DNA of 64,000 bases from Campylobacterales bacterium (lineage in GTDB: Bacteria > Campylobacterota > Campylobacteria > Campylobacterales > Sulfurimonadaceae). Shown here piece after piece: positions 7,923 through 15,890 of the stretch. The notes beneath the pieces were generated by a model, which had not been told where the DNA came from, made no database searches, and saw nothing but the letters and a program-made list of their open reading frames with translations. The stretch lies in NCBI GenBank assembly GCA_026390165.1, contig JAPLGM010000022.1, positions 1 to 64,000 on the forward strand, written 5' to 3'. Each line of letters opens with the position of its first letter. Positions within the stretch are counted from its first letter, which is position 1. Both the position numbers and the translations under genes were made by a program.

Positions 7923-10110
7923 ATCTCAGAATATTCTTGCCGATTTTTGGGGTGGAACAGCTGCTATGTTAGTGGCACTCCCCTCTGCTATCGCCTTTGG
8001 GGTAACGATTTACGCTACTATTGGAGGGAATTATGGTGCGTATGGAGCGCTTGCCGGTATCTTAGGGGTTGCGGCAATTGGGATAGTTGCCTCTCTTTTG
8101 GGGGGGACAAGTCGTCTTATTTCAGCTCCAAGTGCACCAGCGGTAGCAGTTCTCTCTGCCTTTTCACTCATGTGTGTCGCTCAAGATTTTGGAGCTGATC
8201 TGATCTTTGTAATGTTAATGATTGTCGCATTACTGGCAGGTATTTTTCAGCTTCTTTTTGGTCTTGTCGGATTTGGAAAATTGATCAAATATATGCCTTT
8301 TCCTGTCGTAAGTGGGTATCTCAGTGGAGTAGGACTTTACATTTTTGCTTCCCAAACGCCGAAATTTTTAGGACTTCCACAAGGGGCACTTTTTTGGGAT
8401 TCGCTTCACGCATACAGCTCTTGGCAGTGGGAGAGTATCGTTGTAGGACTTGTCACAATAGTGGTTATGATGTATGCCGATAAATTTTTTCGTGTCATAC
8501 CCGCTGTTGTCGTCGCTTTGATAGCGGGGATGGGTGTATACGGGATATTGGGAATTATCGACTCCTCCTTGTTTGTTCCCAATAATCCGTTGGTGATCGG
8601 TGATGTTGGCGGATCTGGGGGGATTGATTTCATTCAAATGTTTTTAGGACGTTTTGATATACTTAAAAATTTTACCCTTGATGATATGAAACTTCTTTTT
8701 TTTCCAGCATTGACGTTAGCCGCACTTCTCTCGATTGATACCCTTAAAACCTGCGTGATACTTGATTCAATGACCCACTCTTTTCACGATTCAAATAAAG
8801 AATTGATTGCGCAAGGTTCCGCAAATATCGTTTCATCATTGATTGGTGGGACGGCTGGATCGGGGACGATGGGACCCACGATGGTTAATATCTCCAGCGG
8901 TGCACAAACCTCTCTATCTGGTGTTATCGAAGGGGTTATGGCAATACTTGCTTTTGTGGTGTTGGGAGCATTTATCGGATGGATTCCTGTGGCAGCATTG
9001 GCGGGTATTTTAATGGTGATTGGGTTGCGGATGATTGATCGACACAGCTTACAATTAGTCAAAACCTCCAAAACGGCACTCGATTTTCTTATTATTGTTA
9101 TTGTTGCTATAACGGCACTCACTGTGAGCCTCATCGCTGCGGCAGGGGTTGGTTTGTTATTGGCGATTGTCCTTTATATCGCGCAACAAATCGGGGCATC
9201 CGTTGTATACCGCCAGTTCGATGGTACGGAAGCCAAAAGTAAAATTATCCGTTCCAATGATGAGGAGAGATTATTAACAGAAAAAAGTGGTGAATATTCT
9301 CTCTATGAGTTACATGGAAGCCTATTCTTTGGAACAGCCAATCAGCTCTATACGATGCTTCAAGAGGATTTACAATACAAAAAATACATCATATTGGATA
9401 TGAAGCGGGTTCAAACGGTTGACTTAACCGCAGCCCATATCCTTCTTCAAATCAAAGATATTCTTCATGATCGGAATGGGTATTTGATTCTCTCCCGATT
9501 ACCCCACAAGCTCCCAAGTGGGGATGATATGGAAAATTATTTCAATCATGTTGGGCTTCTCAAGCACCTTAGCCCCATCAAGGTATTCGATGATATTGAT
9601 GATGCTATTGAGTGGGTAGAGAGGAAGATTTTGTATGAAAATGCCCTTGAAGAGCAACATGAAAAACTACTTGAACTGGATGATTTTGATCTGTTTAAGG
9701 GGCGTAAATCCGATACATTAGCGGAGATAGAGACCCTTTTGGTGGCTAAATCATTTAAAAAAGGGGAGGTTATTTATTCCCAAGGAGATTCAACCGGGGA
9801 AATATTTTTGATTCGACGAGGTTCAGTACGCCTTATGCTCCCTTTTAGTGCGCAAAAAAATGTTCATTTAAGTACACTGACCCAAGGAAGTTTTTTCGGG
9901 GAATTTTCATTTTTAGAGGGGAGTCCTCACTATACCAATAGTATTGCAGCAAGTGATACAGATCTCTATATGATTTCACGCGAAGCTTTTGATCGTTTTT
10001 CAGAACATCACAAAAAAGCTTCCTTGCACTTTATGCAAAGTCTCGCTACTGTCCTTGCCCAAAGGCTAAAAGTAACACGGACAGAACTGGCAGAAGAGTA
10101 TGATGTATGA
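7915..10110 (+). CDS. SulP/SLC26 anion transporter with STAS and cyclic-nucleotide-binding-like domains
   Basis: 731 residues in three parts: a SulP membrane domain with about 12-14 helices (residues 1-430), a STAS domain (about 440-570, containing YIILDMKRVQTVDLTAAH), and a C-terminal cyclic-nucleotide-binding fold (about 590-715, with GSFFGEFSFLEG). It probably imports sulfate, bicarbonate or another oxyanion; the substrate cannot be read from sequence. The GTG start at 7915 overlaps the ppk2 stop. In the nucleotide-binding cassette the Glu (FGEF) is present, but the Arg that normally contacts the cyclic phosphate is replaced (SPHYTNSIA), so the domain may bind something else or be only structural. 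Confidence 0.88.
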   Translation: MLKSQNILADFWGGTAAMLVALPSAIAFGVTIYATIGGNYGAYGALAGILGVAAIGIVASLLGGTSRLISAPSAPAVAVLSAFSLMCVAQDFGADLIFVMLMIVALLAGIFQLLFGLVGFGKLIKYMPFPVVSGYLSGVGLYIFASQTPKFLGLPQGALFWDSLHAYSSWQWESIVVGLVTIVVMMYADKFFRVIPAVVVALIAGMGVYGILGIIDSSLFVPNNPLVIGDVGGSGGIDFIQMFLGRFDILKNFTLDDMKLLFFPALTLAALLSIDTLKTCVILDSMTHSFHDSNKELIAQGSANIVSSLIGGTAGSGTMGPTMVNISSGAQTSLSGVIEGVMAILAFVVLGAFIGWIPVAALAGILMVIGLRMIDRHSLQLVKTSKTALDFLIIVIVAITALTVSLIAAAGVGLLLAIVLYIAQQIGASVVYRQFDGTEAKSKIIRSNDEERLLTEKSGEYSLYELHGSLFFGTANQLYTMLQEDLQYKKYIILDMKRVQTVDLTAAHILLQIKDILHDRNGYLILSRLPHKLPSGDDMENYFNHVGLLKHLSPIKVFDDIDDAIEWVERKILYENALEEQHEKLLELDDFDLFKGRKSDTLAEIETLLVAKSFKKGEVIYSQGDSTGEIFLIRRGSVRLMLPFSAQKNVHLSTLTQGSFFGEFSFLEGSPHYTNSIAASDTDLYMISREAFDRFSEHHKKASLHFMQSLATVLAQRLKVTRTELAEEYDV

Positions 10111-10175
10111 CAAATTGCCATATTTTACCCCTTTTTTTTCTATAGCGATAAGATGGTAAAAAAAGAGGAGAGACG

Positions 10176-10952
10176 ATGGCAAACTCCATCCCTTTTTCTA
10201 TTAGTGAACTTCAATCGGTCAAAAAGTATCCTGAAACACTTTATTATAAAGGGTCGTTAGATCTCCTCTTACGTCCCAAAATCTCCATTGTCGGAACTCG
10301 TAGACCTAATCCCTATACGCGTGCATTGACCCTCGAACTCTCCAAAAAGCTCGCAAACGCTGGGATGGTAATCGTAAGCGGTGCCGCTGCAGGGGTAGAT
10401 GCCCTTGCCCATGAGGGTGCAGGCTTTACCAATACGATTGCGGTTCTCCCCTGCGGTATAAATATCCGTTATCCTTCCCGTAATGGGGCACTGATTGAAG
10501 CTATTGAGAATCATGGACTAACCCTTTCCCAATTTGAACCCGATTTTACGGCACGTGAGTGGAGTTTTGTCGTCCGTAATGAAATTGTAGTGGCATTGGG
10601 GGAGTCTCTTATTGTGACCGAAGCGGATATTGGGAGTGGGAGTATGCGCTCCGTGGCGTATGCATTGGAGATGGGGAAGCAAATTTATGTGTTACCCCAT
10701 CGGATTCGGGAGAGTGAGGGGACGCATCGTCTTTTGGCACAAGGCAAAGCGATTGCGATTGAAGAGATTGATTCGTTTGTGGCGCATATTACAAAATCGG
10801 CACTCAATACACTAAACGATACTCCATTTTTAGCCTTTTGTCGAACGATGCCTACGTATGAAGAGGTGATAGGACGGTTTGCTTCTGAAATTTTTGAGGC
10901 AGAACTGGGAGGGGTGATTGAAGTTGTGAACGGGAGGGTGATTGTGGTGTAA
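10176..10952 (+). CDS. dprA: DNA processing protein DprA
   Basis: 258 residues, the short form common in Campylobacterota. DprA loads RecA onto incoming single-stranded DNA during natural transformation. The Rossmann-like core carries KISIVGTRRPNPYTRA, VIVSGAAAGVDALAHEGA and IGSGSMRSVAYALEMGK. A small C-terminal winged-helix-like segment follows (about 205-258). The N-terminal SAM domain of longer homologues is absent. It starts from an ATG with a GAGGAG ribosome-binding site and converges on sorB. Confidence 0.93.
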   Translation: MANSIPFSISELQSVKKYPETLYYKGSLDLLLRPKISIVGTRRPNPYTRALTLELSKKLANAGMVIVSGAAAGVDALAHEGAGFTNTIAVLPCGINIRYPSRNGALIEAIENHGLTLSQFEPDFTAREWSFVVRNEIVVALGESLIVTEADIGSGSMRSVAYALEMGKQIYVLPHRIRESEGTHRLLAQGKAIAIEEIDSFVAHITKSALNTLNDTPFLAFCRTMPTYEEVIGRFASEIFEAELGGVIEVVNGRVIVV

Positions 10953-10975
10953 TCAGGACAGCTTAATGCCCTGAT
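10952..10975. terminator. Hairpin between convergent dprA and sorB
   Basis: ATCAGG and CCTGAT can pair across a 12-base loop, exactly at the junction of the two convergent genes and overlapping the sorB stop. There is no clear T tract, so it is a weak bidirectional terminator candidate. Confidence 0.35.
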
Positions 10976-11283
10976 GTACTCTCATACCCATAGTGTTTAA
11001 CGAGATAGTTAATAATCGTTTGTTGATCCTCTTTGGGGATCGGAGCTTTGAACTCATTGACCATTTTTGAAACCGTTCCTGTCCAGTAGGGGCGGCTTTT
11101 TTGCCCTTGGTTGAGGATATAGCCAAAGGAGTGGCAGATGAGGCAGTATTGTTGTGCCACTTCATCATGATCCCCTTTTGCTATCGGATAATCGACATAA
11201 GGCATTTCAATCGGTTTTGAAACTTGTGCAAATACGGCAGAAGTACCCAATAATAGCGTTGCAATTAATAATTTTATTTTCAT
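10963..11283 (-). CDS. sorB: Monoheme cytochrome c, electron acceptor of sulfite dehydrogenase
   Basis: 106 residues with a Sec signal (about 1-19) and one heme-binding site CLICH (C47, C50, H51), so it is a small periplasmic c-type cytochrome. It lies 9 bp downstream of the SUOX-type molybdoenzyme, the arrangement of SorAB, in which SorB takes electrons from sulfite oxidation and passes them to the respiratory chain. The single heme argues for SorB rather than the diheme SoxD. Confidence 0.82.
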   Translation of the reverse strand: MKIKLLIATLLLGTSAVFAQVSKPIEMPYVDYPIAKGDHDEVAQQYCLICHSFGYILNQGQKSRPYWTGTVSKMVNEFKAPIPKEDQQTIINYLVKHYGYESTSGH

Positions 11284-11292
11284 GAATCCCCC

Positions 11293-12516
11293 TTACACAA
11301 TTTTCACATTAACAGCATCAACGCCGTTATATTGGTATCCGCCTGCGTTCCAGCCAATCTCATCGGGCATGGGTTGAATATTACCGATACGGTTAATGGC
11401 ACGAACCATAATCACGTATTCCCCTTTGGCTTTTGGCTCCCAGCTATAGTTCCATTGACGATAGGCATATTTGCCATTGTCTTTTTGAAGGGTAGTTGTA
11501 CTCCAGCTTTTACCGCTATCGAGTGAGATCATCACCTCTTTGATCCCTTTTCCTTGGTCAAAAGCGACTCCTGTAACATTAATACGAGACCCTTTTTTGA
11601 TAACAGTATTTGGGGTAGGGTAGCCGATAACAGATTTTACTTTCATAATGGTGATGGGTTTACGTTTGTATTCGAAATCACCTCCCGATACAACACATTC
11701 ACAGTCATTATCAGGGACGGTGTAGGCAACATCCATAAAGAAGCTTTTACGATACTCGTCCATAACGGTAATTTCAGAGAGCATTTTAACCCAACTGTCG
11801 GAGAAGTGTCCTGGAATAATCAGTTTGAGAGGAAATCCATTGAGATAGGGGATATCTTCGCCGTTCATAGAATACGCCACAATTATGTCACCGCTAAGGG
11901 CTTCGTCAATCTCCATTTCACGGAAAAAATGGGGTGTCTCATCGACTGCTGGCTTTTCGAGCCCATTAAGACCGACAAATTTGGCAGAACCTTTGACCCC
12001 CGCCATGTTGAGAATATCTTTAAGGCGAGCCCCTTTCCATACGGCACACCCCATCGCACCATGACCCCATTGAACCCCATGGGTAGCTTGACCAGAACGG
12101 GCGTAAAATTTACGGCTATTCCCGCCACATTGGAGTACACTGGTGATCTCTACAGGTTCAAATTTGGATTTCAAATCATCAACACTAAGGGCGAGAGGTT
12201 TCTCAATAGACCCTTTAATCTCAAGACGAAACGTTTCGAGATCAATATACGTTGGAATGTCGGGCATATGCCATCGGACAAAAAATTGATCATTTGGGGT
12301 GATCGCTTGGGAGAAAATATCACGAGAGGATTCGAGAAGAGGGGGGCGATCCGAGATTGTTTTCATTGGTTTTTTTTCTGGGAATGCGATAACGGGGGGG
12401 ACAAACTCTCCCGTTGCGTCCGTTATAATTTTTTTGGAAGTTTCTTTACCCAAAAGAGTCGATGCACCGAGAATAAGCCCAGCACCTAAAAAATTTCGTC
12501 GATTAATTTTATCCAT
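11293..12516 (-). CDS. sorA: Sulfite dehydrogenase, molybdopterin subunit (SUOX family)
   Basis: 407 residues. A Tat signal (RRNFLG, residues 6-11) exports the folded, cofactor-loaded enzyme. The sulfite-oxidase-type molybdopterin domain (about 60-290) has the molybdenum-ligating Cys130 in SVLQCGGNSR, followed by the Ig-like dimerisation domain (about 290-407, with GKGIKEVMISLDSG). It oxidises sulfite to sulfate in the periplasm. With the single-heme cytochrome immediately downstream it is best called SorA; SoxC is the alternative, but no soxAXYZB genes are seen here. An extended -10 box lies just upstream on the minus strand. Confidence 0.88.
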   Translation of the reverse strand: MDKINRRNFLGAGLILGASTLLGKETSKKIITDATGEFVPPVIAFPEKKPMKTISDRPPLLESSRDIFSQAITPNDQFFVRWHMPDIPTYIDLETFRLEIKGSIEKPLALSVDDLKSKFEPVEITSVLQCGGNSRKFYARSGQATHGVQWGHGAMGCAVWKGARLKDILNMAGVKGSAKFVGLNGLEKPAVDETPHFFREMEIDEALSGDIIVAYSMNGEDIPYLNGFPLKLIIPGHFSDSWVKMLSEITVMDEYRKSFFMDVAYTVPDNDCECVVSGGDFEYKRKPITIMKVKSVIGYPTPNTVIKKGSRINVTGVAFDQGKGIKEVMISLDSGKSWSTTTLQKDNGKYAYRQWNYSWEPKAKGEYVIMVRAINRIGNIQPMPDEIGWNAGGYQYNGVDAVNVKIV

Positions 12517-12539
12517 AAGAATACCTTGTACAAGAATAC
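12517..12539. repeat. Direct repeat pair in the sorA leader
   Basis: Two copies of AAGAATAC (12517-12524 and 12532-12539) lie 15 bp apart between the sorA start and its predicted promoter, flanking the ribosome-binding site. The spacing of about one and a half helical turns and the location would suit an operator, but no known regulator motif is recognised. Confidence 0.3.
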
Positions 12540-12543
12540 TTAT

Positions 12544-12552
12544 ATTTTACCA
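12544..12552 (-). promoter_or_regulatory. Extended -10 promoter for sorAB
   Basis: On the minus strand TGGTAAAAT is an extended -10 element 28-36 bp upstream of the sorA ATG, in an AT-rich gap between sorA and queA. Confidence 0.5.
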
Positions 12553-12566
12553 TAATTTGAGCGAAT

Positions 12567-13592
12567 TTAAATAATAAGCATTGCGTCACCATAGGAAAAA
12601 AAGCGGTAGTGCTCATCTATGGCACTTTGATAGATACGGTGTGTCTCTTCAAGCCCAACAAACGAGGCGACGAGCATTAAGAGGGTGGATTGAGGCAAAT
12701 GAAAGTTAGTAAGGAGATGATTGACCCGTTTGGGCGGATTATTGGGATGTAAAAATAGGTTGGCTTCCCCGTGAAGCTCTTTTGTTCGGGCATGGTATTC
12801 AATCGTTCGCGTTGAGGTTGTCCCAATACACAGGAGGGGCAGATCGCCTTGGATAAGGGTAAGCGCTTCCTTGGAAATATTGAAATACTCTGAGTGCATC
12901 GGATGATCGGTGATAATCTCTGCTTCGACGGGTTTAAATGTCCCTGAACCGACATGAAGGGTGACGAACGCATTGGGGTGTGAGACGCAAACACGTTCAA
13001 AAAGCTCATCAGTAAAATGAAGGGATGCGGTAGGTGCGGCAACCGCTCCCTCGTGATGGGCAAAAACACTCTGATACTCTCGTTCATCTTCAGAATTGTC
13101 TTCCCGTCCGAGATAGGGGGGGAGGGGAATATGTCCAATGTGCTCTAAAATTGGGAGTAACTCTTCAAAGCGGATGAGTGAACCATTCGAGTAAAAATTC
13201 ACTTCACGCGAACCGTCATTGTTGAGTGCTGTAATAGTTGCTGTAAGATTTTTATCAAAAATGAGTTTGAATCCCACTTTGACACGCCCTTTAATGTAGA
13301 CGTTGAGGGTATGGGCATCCAAGGGACGATTGATGAGGAGTTCGATTGCACCGCTACTCTCCTTTTTCCCATACAATCGTGCTTTTATTACTTTGGTATC
13401 GTTAAAGATAAGGGCACATTTTTCAGGTAAAAATTGCTCCAGTTGATCAAACCGTGCGTGTGTAATGGATTGGTTTCTTCGATCATAAACAAGGAGACGT
13501 GCATGATCCCTTGGATGAATAGGATGGGTTGCTATAAGCTCATGAGGAAGGGTGTACTCATAGTTTGAGGTGAGAAGAGGATCTTTAGTCAA
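12567..13592 (-). CDS. queA: S-adenosylmethionine:tRNA ribosyltransferase-isomerase
   Basis: QueA adds the cyclopentene precursor of queuosine to preQ1 in tRNA, using SAM as ribosyl donor. The family opening YEYTLPHELIATHPIHPRDH and the segments ARLYGKKESSG, HVGSGTFKPVE and LLTNFHLPQSTLLMLV are all present. The frame is open upstream to an ATG at 13649, but that would bury more than 60 bp in tatC. I chose the TTG at 13592-13590, whose codon overlaps the tatC stop region and is preceded by GAAGAAGAG; an ATG at 13607 is the alternative. Confidence 0.93.
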   Translation of the reverse strand: MTKDPLLTSNYEYTLPHELIATHPIHPRDHARLLVYDRRNQSITHARFDQLEQFLPEKCALIFNDTKVIKARLYGKKESSGAIELLINRPLDAHTLNVYIKGRVKVGFKLIFDKNLTATITALNNDGSREVNFYSNGSLIRFEELLPILEHIGHIPLPPYLGREDNSEDEREYQSVFAHHEGAVAAPTASLHFTDELFERVCVSHPNAFVTLHVGSGTFKPVEAEIITDHPMHSEYFNISKEALTLIQGDLPLLCIGTTSTRTIEYHARTKELHGEANLFLHPNNPPKRVNHLLTNFHLPQSTLLMLVASFVGLEETHRIYQSAIDEHYRFFSYGDAMLII

Positions 13593-14364
13593 TCGTCTCT
13601 TCTTCATCTTCGATATATACCTCTTCTTTTGGGGCAGGGTTAACGGCACGGACGATCAAAATAGAAACTCCATACAGGAGTATCAACGGAGCCGCCATTA
13701 ACATTTGACTAATGACATCAGGAGGGGTTAAAAGTGCAGCGATAATAAAGATCAATACAATGGCATAACGGAAAAAACTGGTCATCATTTTGTCATCGAC
13801 AAGTCCTAGTAGAGCAAGGAAATAACAAACAACAGGAAGTTCAAATGCAAGTCCAAAACCAAATAAAATTTTGGTAAAAAACTCAACGTATTCTCCGATA
13901 TTATACATTGGGACAAAAGAAGCACTTCCGAATTCGATGAAAAAGGTAAACCCAAGAGGTGTTACCAAATAGTAGGCAAATGCTGACCCGAATAAGAACA
14001 TCCCTGTCCCCCCAACAACAATGGGGATCATCATTTTTTTCTCGTTAGCATAAAGCCCAGGGGCAATAAAAAGCCATATTTGAGATAATAGGACAGGAAG
14101 TGCGGCAAGAAATCCTGCAAAAAATGAAACTTTCATAGCAACAAAAAAAGCTTCCGATAATTCTCGAGTGACAATCATCCCTTGTGCGGCTTTATGGGAA
14201 ATTTTAGCAGTAGCGACCAAAGCATCAACGAGGGGTTTAGTAATCCATGCAAGTATTGCGTCATGAAAATTCCACATGACCATAGACATAATAATTATAG
14301 CCGCAACACTGATACCTAAGCGTTTACGTAGTTCCACTAAGTGGGGACGTATATCATCAAACAT
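13585..14364 (-). CDS. tatC: Twin-arginine translocase subunit TatC
   Basis: 259 residues with six predicted membrane helices. TatC is the receptor for twin-arginine signal peptides such as those on SorA and the PsrA-like enzyme in this window. The N-terminal HLVELRKRL signature is intact, along with FIEFG and FGLAFELPV. It starts within the tatB stop (1-bp overlap) and overlaps queA at its 3' end, so tatB-tatC-queA is one coupled operon. Confidence 0.96.
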   Translation of the reverse strand: MFDDIRPHLVELRKRLGISVAAIIIMSMVMWNFHDAILAWITKPLVDALVATAKISHKAAQGMIVTRELSEAFFVAMKVSFFAGFLAALPVLLSQIWLFIAPGLYANEKKMMIPIVVGGTGMFLFGSAFAYYLVTPLGFTFFIEFGSASFVPMYNIGEYVEFFTKILFGFGLAFELPVVCYFLALLGLVDDKMMTSFFRYAIVLIFIIAALLTPPDVISQMLMAAPLILLYGVSILIVRAVNPAPKEEVYIEDEEETID

Positions 14365-14759
14365 TAAACATTCTCTTCAGGTGGATTTATTGGTTTTGAT
14401 TTGGGGATAAAGGTGACCACTTCAGGTTCTTTTGGAGCCATTGGCGCGGCAATAGGTGTCTCAAGATTGAGATCTTTCTTAACTCCTGCTATCTCAGAGC
14501 CCATTTCTGTTAAGTCAGTAATTCGTTCTAATTCGCTACTGGCATTCATCAAATCATTTTTATAATTTAGTGCCTCTTGTTTCATCTCGGAAAATTTCAT
14601 CTCCTCTTCGATGGTAGCGCGGGCACTGCTGACCGTCCCTTTAACGCTACGAAAAAATTTGGCAATATTGACCATTGTTTCAGGAAGTTTATCCGGTCCT
14701 AAGAAGAGGATTGCCACAATTGCAATAAGTAAAATTTCGCCGATGCCCATACCAAACAT
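14364..14759 (-). CDS. tatB: Sec-independent translocase protein TatB
   Basis: 131 residues: a single N-terminal membrane helix ending in the FLGPDKLPE hinge, an amphipathic helix (about 25-50), then a variable charged and Pro-rich tail. It forms the receptor complex with TatC. The FLGPDKLP hinge, with Glu early in the membrane helix (GIGEIL), and its place before tatC distinguish it from TatA. Confidence 0.92.
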   Translation of the reverse strand: MFGMGIGEILLIAIVAILFLGPDKLPETMVNIAKFFRSVKGTVSSARATIEEEMKFSEMKQEALNYKNDLMNASSELERITDLTEMGSEIAGVKKDLNLETPIAAPMAPKEPEVVTFIPKSKPINPPEENV

Positions 14760-14805
14760 GATTATTCACTTCGTTTTAAGATGGTGTAATTCTAGCGAAA
14801 CTTTT

Positions 14806-15867
14806 TTAATATCCCTCAACACGAAGTGCGATTTCATCGGCTAATAAAAAATTAGGGTTAAAATAGTGATCATTATGATACGTTAGGATACCCTCACGTG
14901 TCAGTAAATCAGCCTCTTTTTTTTGTTTTAAGGTGAGATTTTTTTCGTCTACCCCTATGCAACTGCGAAATCCTAAAAAAAGTTTTTCGCTTAAAAGTGC
15001 CTCAGGGGTTAGAATCTCTTCGGTGATTTCTAAGGGATGTTCGATGTAGTGTTCAATATTGGTTGAGGGGTAGAAGCGTGTATCGTTTAAAAATCCAACG
15101 GCACCTGCACCCAAACCAATATAGTTTTTCCCCTCCCAATAGCCAAGGTTATGGTTTGATCGTGTTTTTCCAAAGTTGGAAATTTCGTACTGCTTAAACC
15201 CACGAGATCCTATTTGCTCAAACAGCCACTGGGTTATTTTCAACTCTTCACGAGCAATTTCAGGGGTTTTTTCAAATGCGGTCTCCTCTTCGATGGTGAG
15301 GGAATAGAGGCTAATGTGATCGATAGGGAGAGAAAACGCGTGTTCTATGTCATTAGACAATAGCTCTTTTGTATCTCCTGCGACACCATAAATGAGATCA
15401 AGAGAGAGGTTCTCAAAGCCTATCTTTTTAGCATTTTTAATTGCTTCGAGTGCGTGCGCCGTGTTGTGAGCACGACCTAATATTTTGAGCTTTTCATCAT
15501 TGAAACTTTGTACCCCAAAACTGATCCGATTGACCCCTATCGCAAACATCCCCTCTAGCCATTCGTAGGTTGCGCTGTTGGGATTGGCTTCGGAGGTGAT
15601 TTCAACAGTTGGGGCTAGAAAAGGGGCAATGGTCTCAAAAATTTTGGTATAGAGGGTCGGATCAACAGTGGAGGGGGTTCCACCACCGATAAAGACGGTT
15701 TCGATGAGATTCATTTCACTGACACCGAAACGTTCCAGCTCATAAGAAAGCTGCATGGACAAGGCGTGCATATACTTTTCACGCTGAGAAAACTTGTCAA
15801 CGTATGAGTTAAAGGCACAATAAGAGCATTTGCTATCGCAAAAAGGGATATGTATGTATAAAAGCAT
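14806..15867 (-). CDS. hemW: Radical SAM protein HemW
   Basis: 353 residues. The 4Fe-4S radical-SAM motif is CDSKCSYCAFN (C10, C14, C17). A Phe rather than a fourth Cys after the motif is the mark of HemW, the heme chaperone, rather than HemN, the oxygen-independent coproporphyrinogen oxidase. Other family segments are FIGGGTPSTV, ISFGVQSF and NLGYWEGKNYIGLGAGA. Annotation as a coproporphyrinogen oxidase would be a common error. Stands between tatB and the diguanylate cyclase on the same strand. Confidence 0.88.
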   Translation of the reverse strand: MLLYIHIPFCDSKCSYCAFNSYVDKFSQREKYMHALSMQLSYELERFGVSEMNLIETVFIGGGTPSTVDPTLYTKIFETIAPFLAPTVEITSEANPNSATYEWLEGMFAIGVNRISFGVQSFNDEKLKILGRAHNTAHALEAIKNAKKIGFENLSLDLIYGVAGDTKELLSNDIEHAFSLPIDHISLYSLTIEEETAFEKTPEIAREELKITQWLFEQIGSRGFKQYEISNFGKTRSNHNLGYWEGKNYIGLGAGAVGFLNDTRFYPSTNIEHYIEHPLEITEEILTPEALLSEKLFLGFRSCIGVDEKNLTLKQKKEADLLTREGILTYHNDHYFNPNFLLADEIALRVEGY

Positions 15868-15890
15868 CCGTCATTATACGTAATTTCTCT

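Noticed and set aside
11554-12489. 311-codon open frame on the plus strand opposite sorA
   Set aside because: Entirely antisense to a well-supported sulfite dehydrogenase gene and without any recognisable feature.
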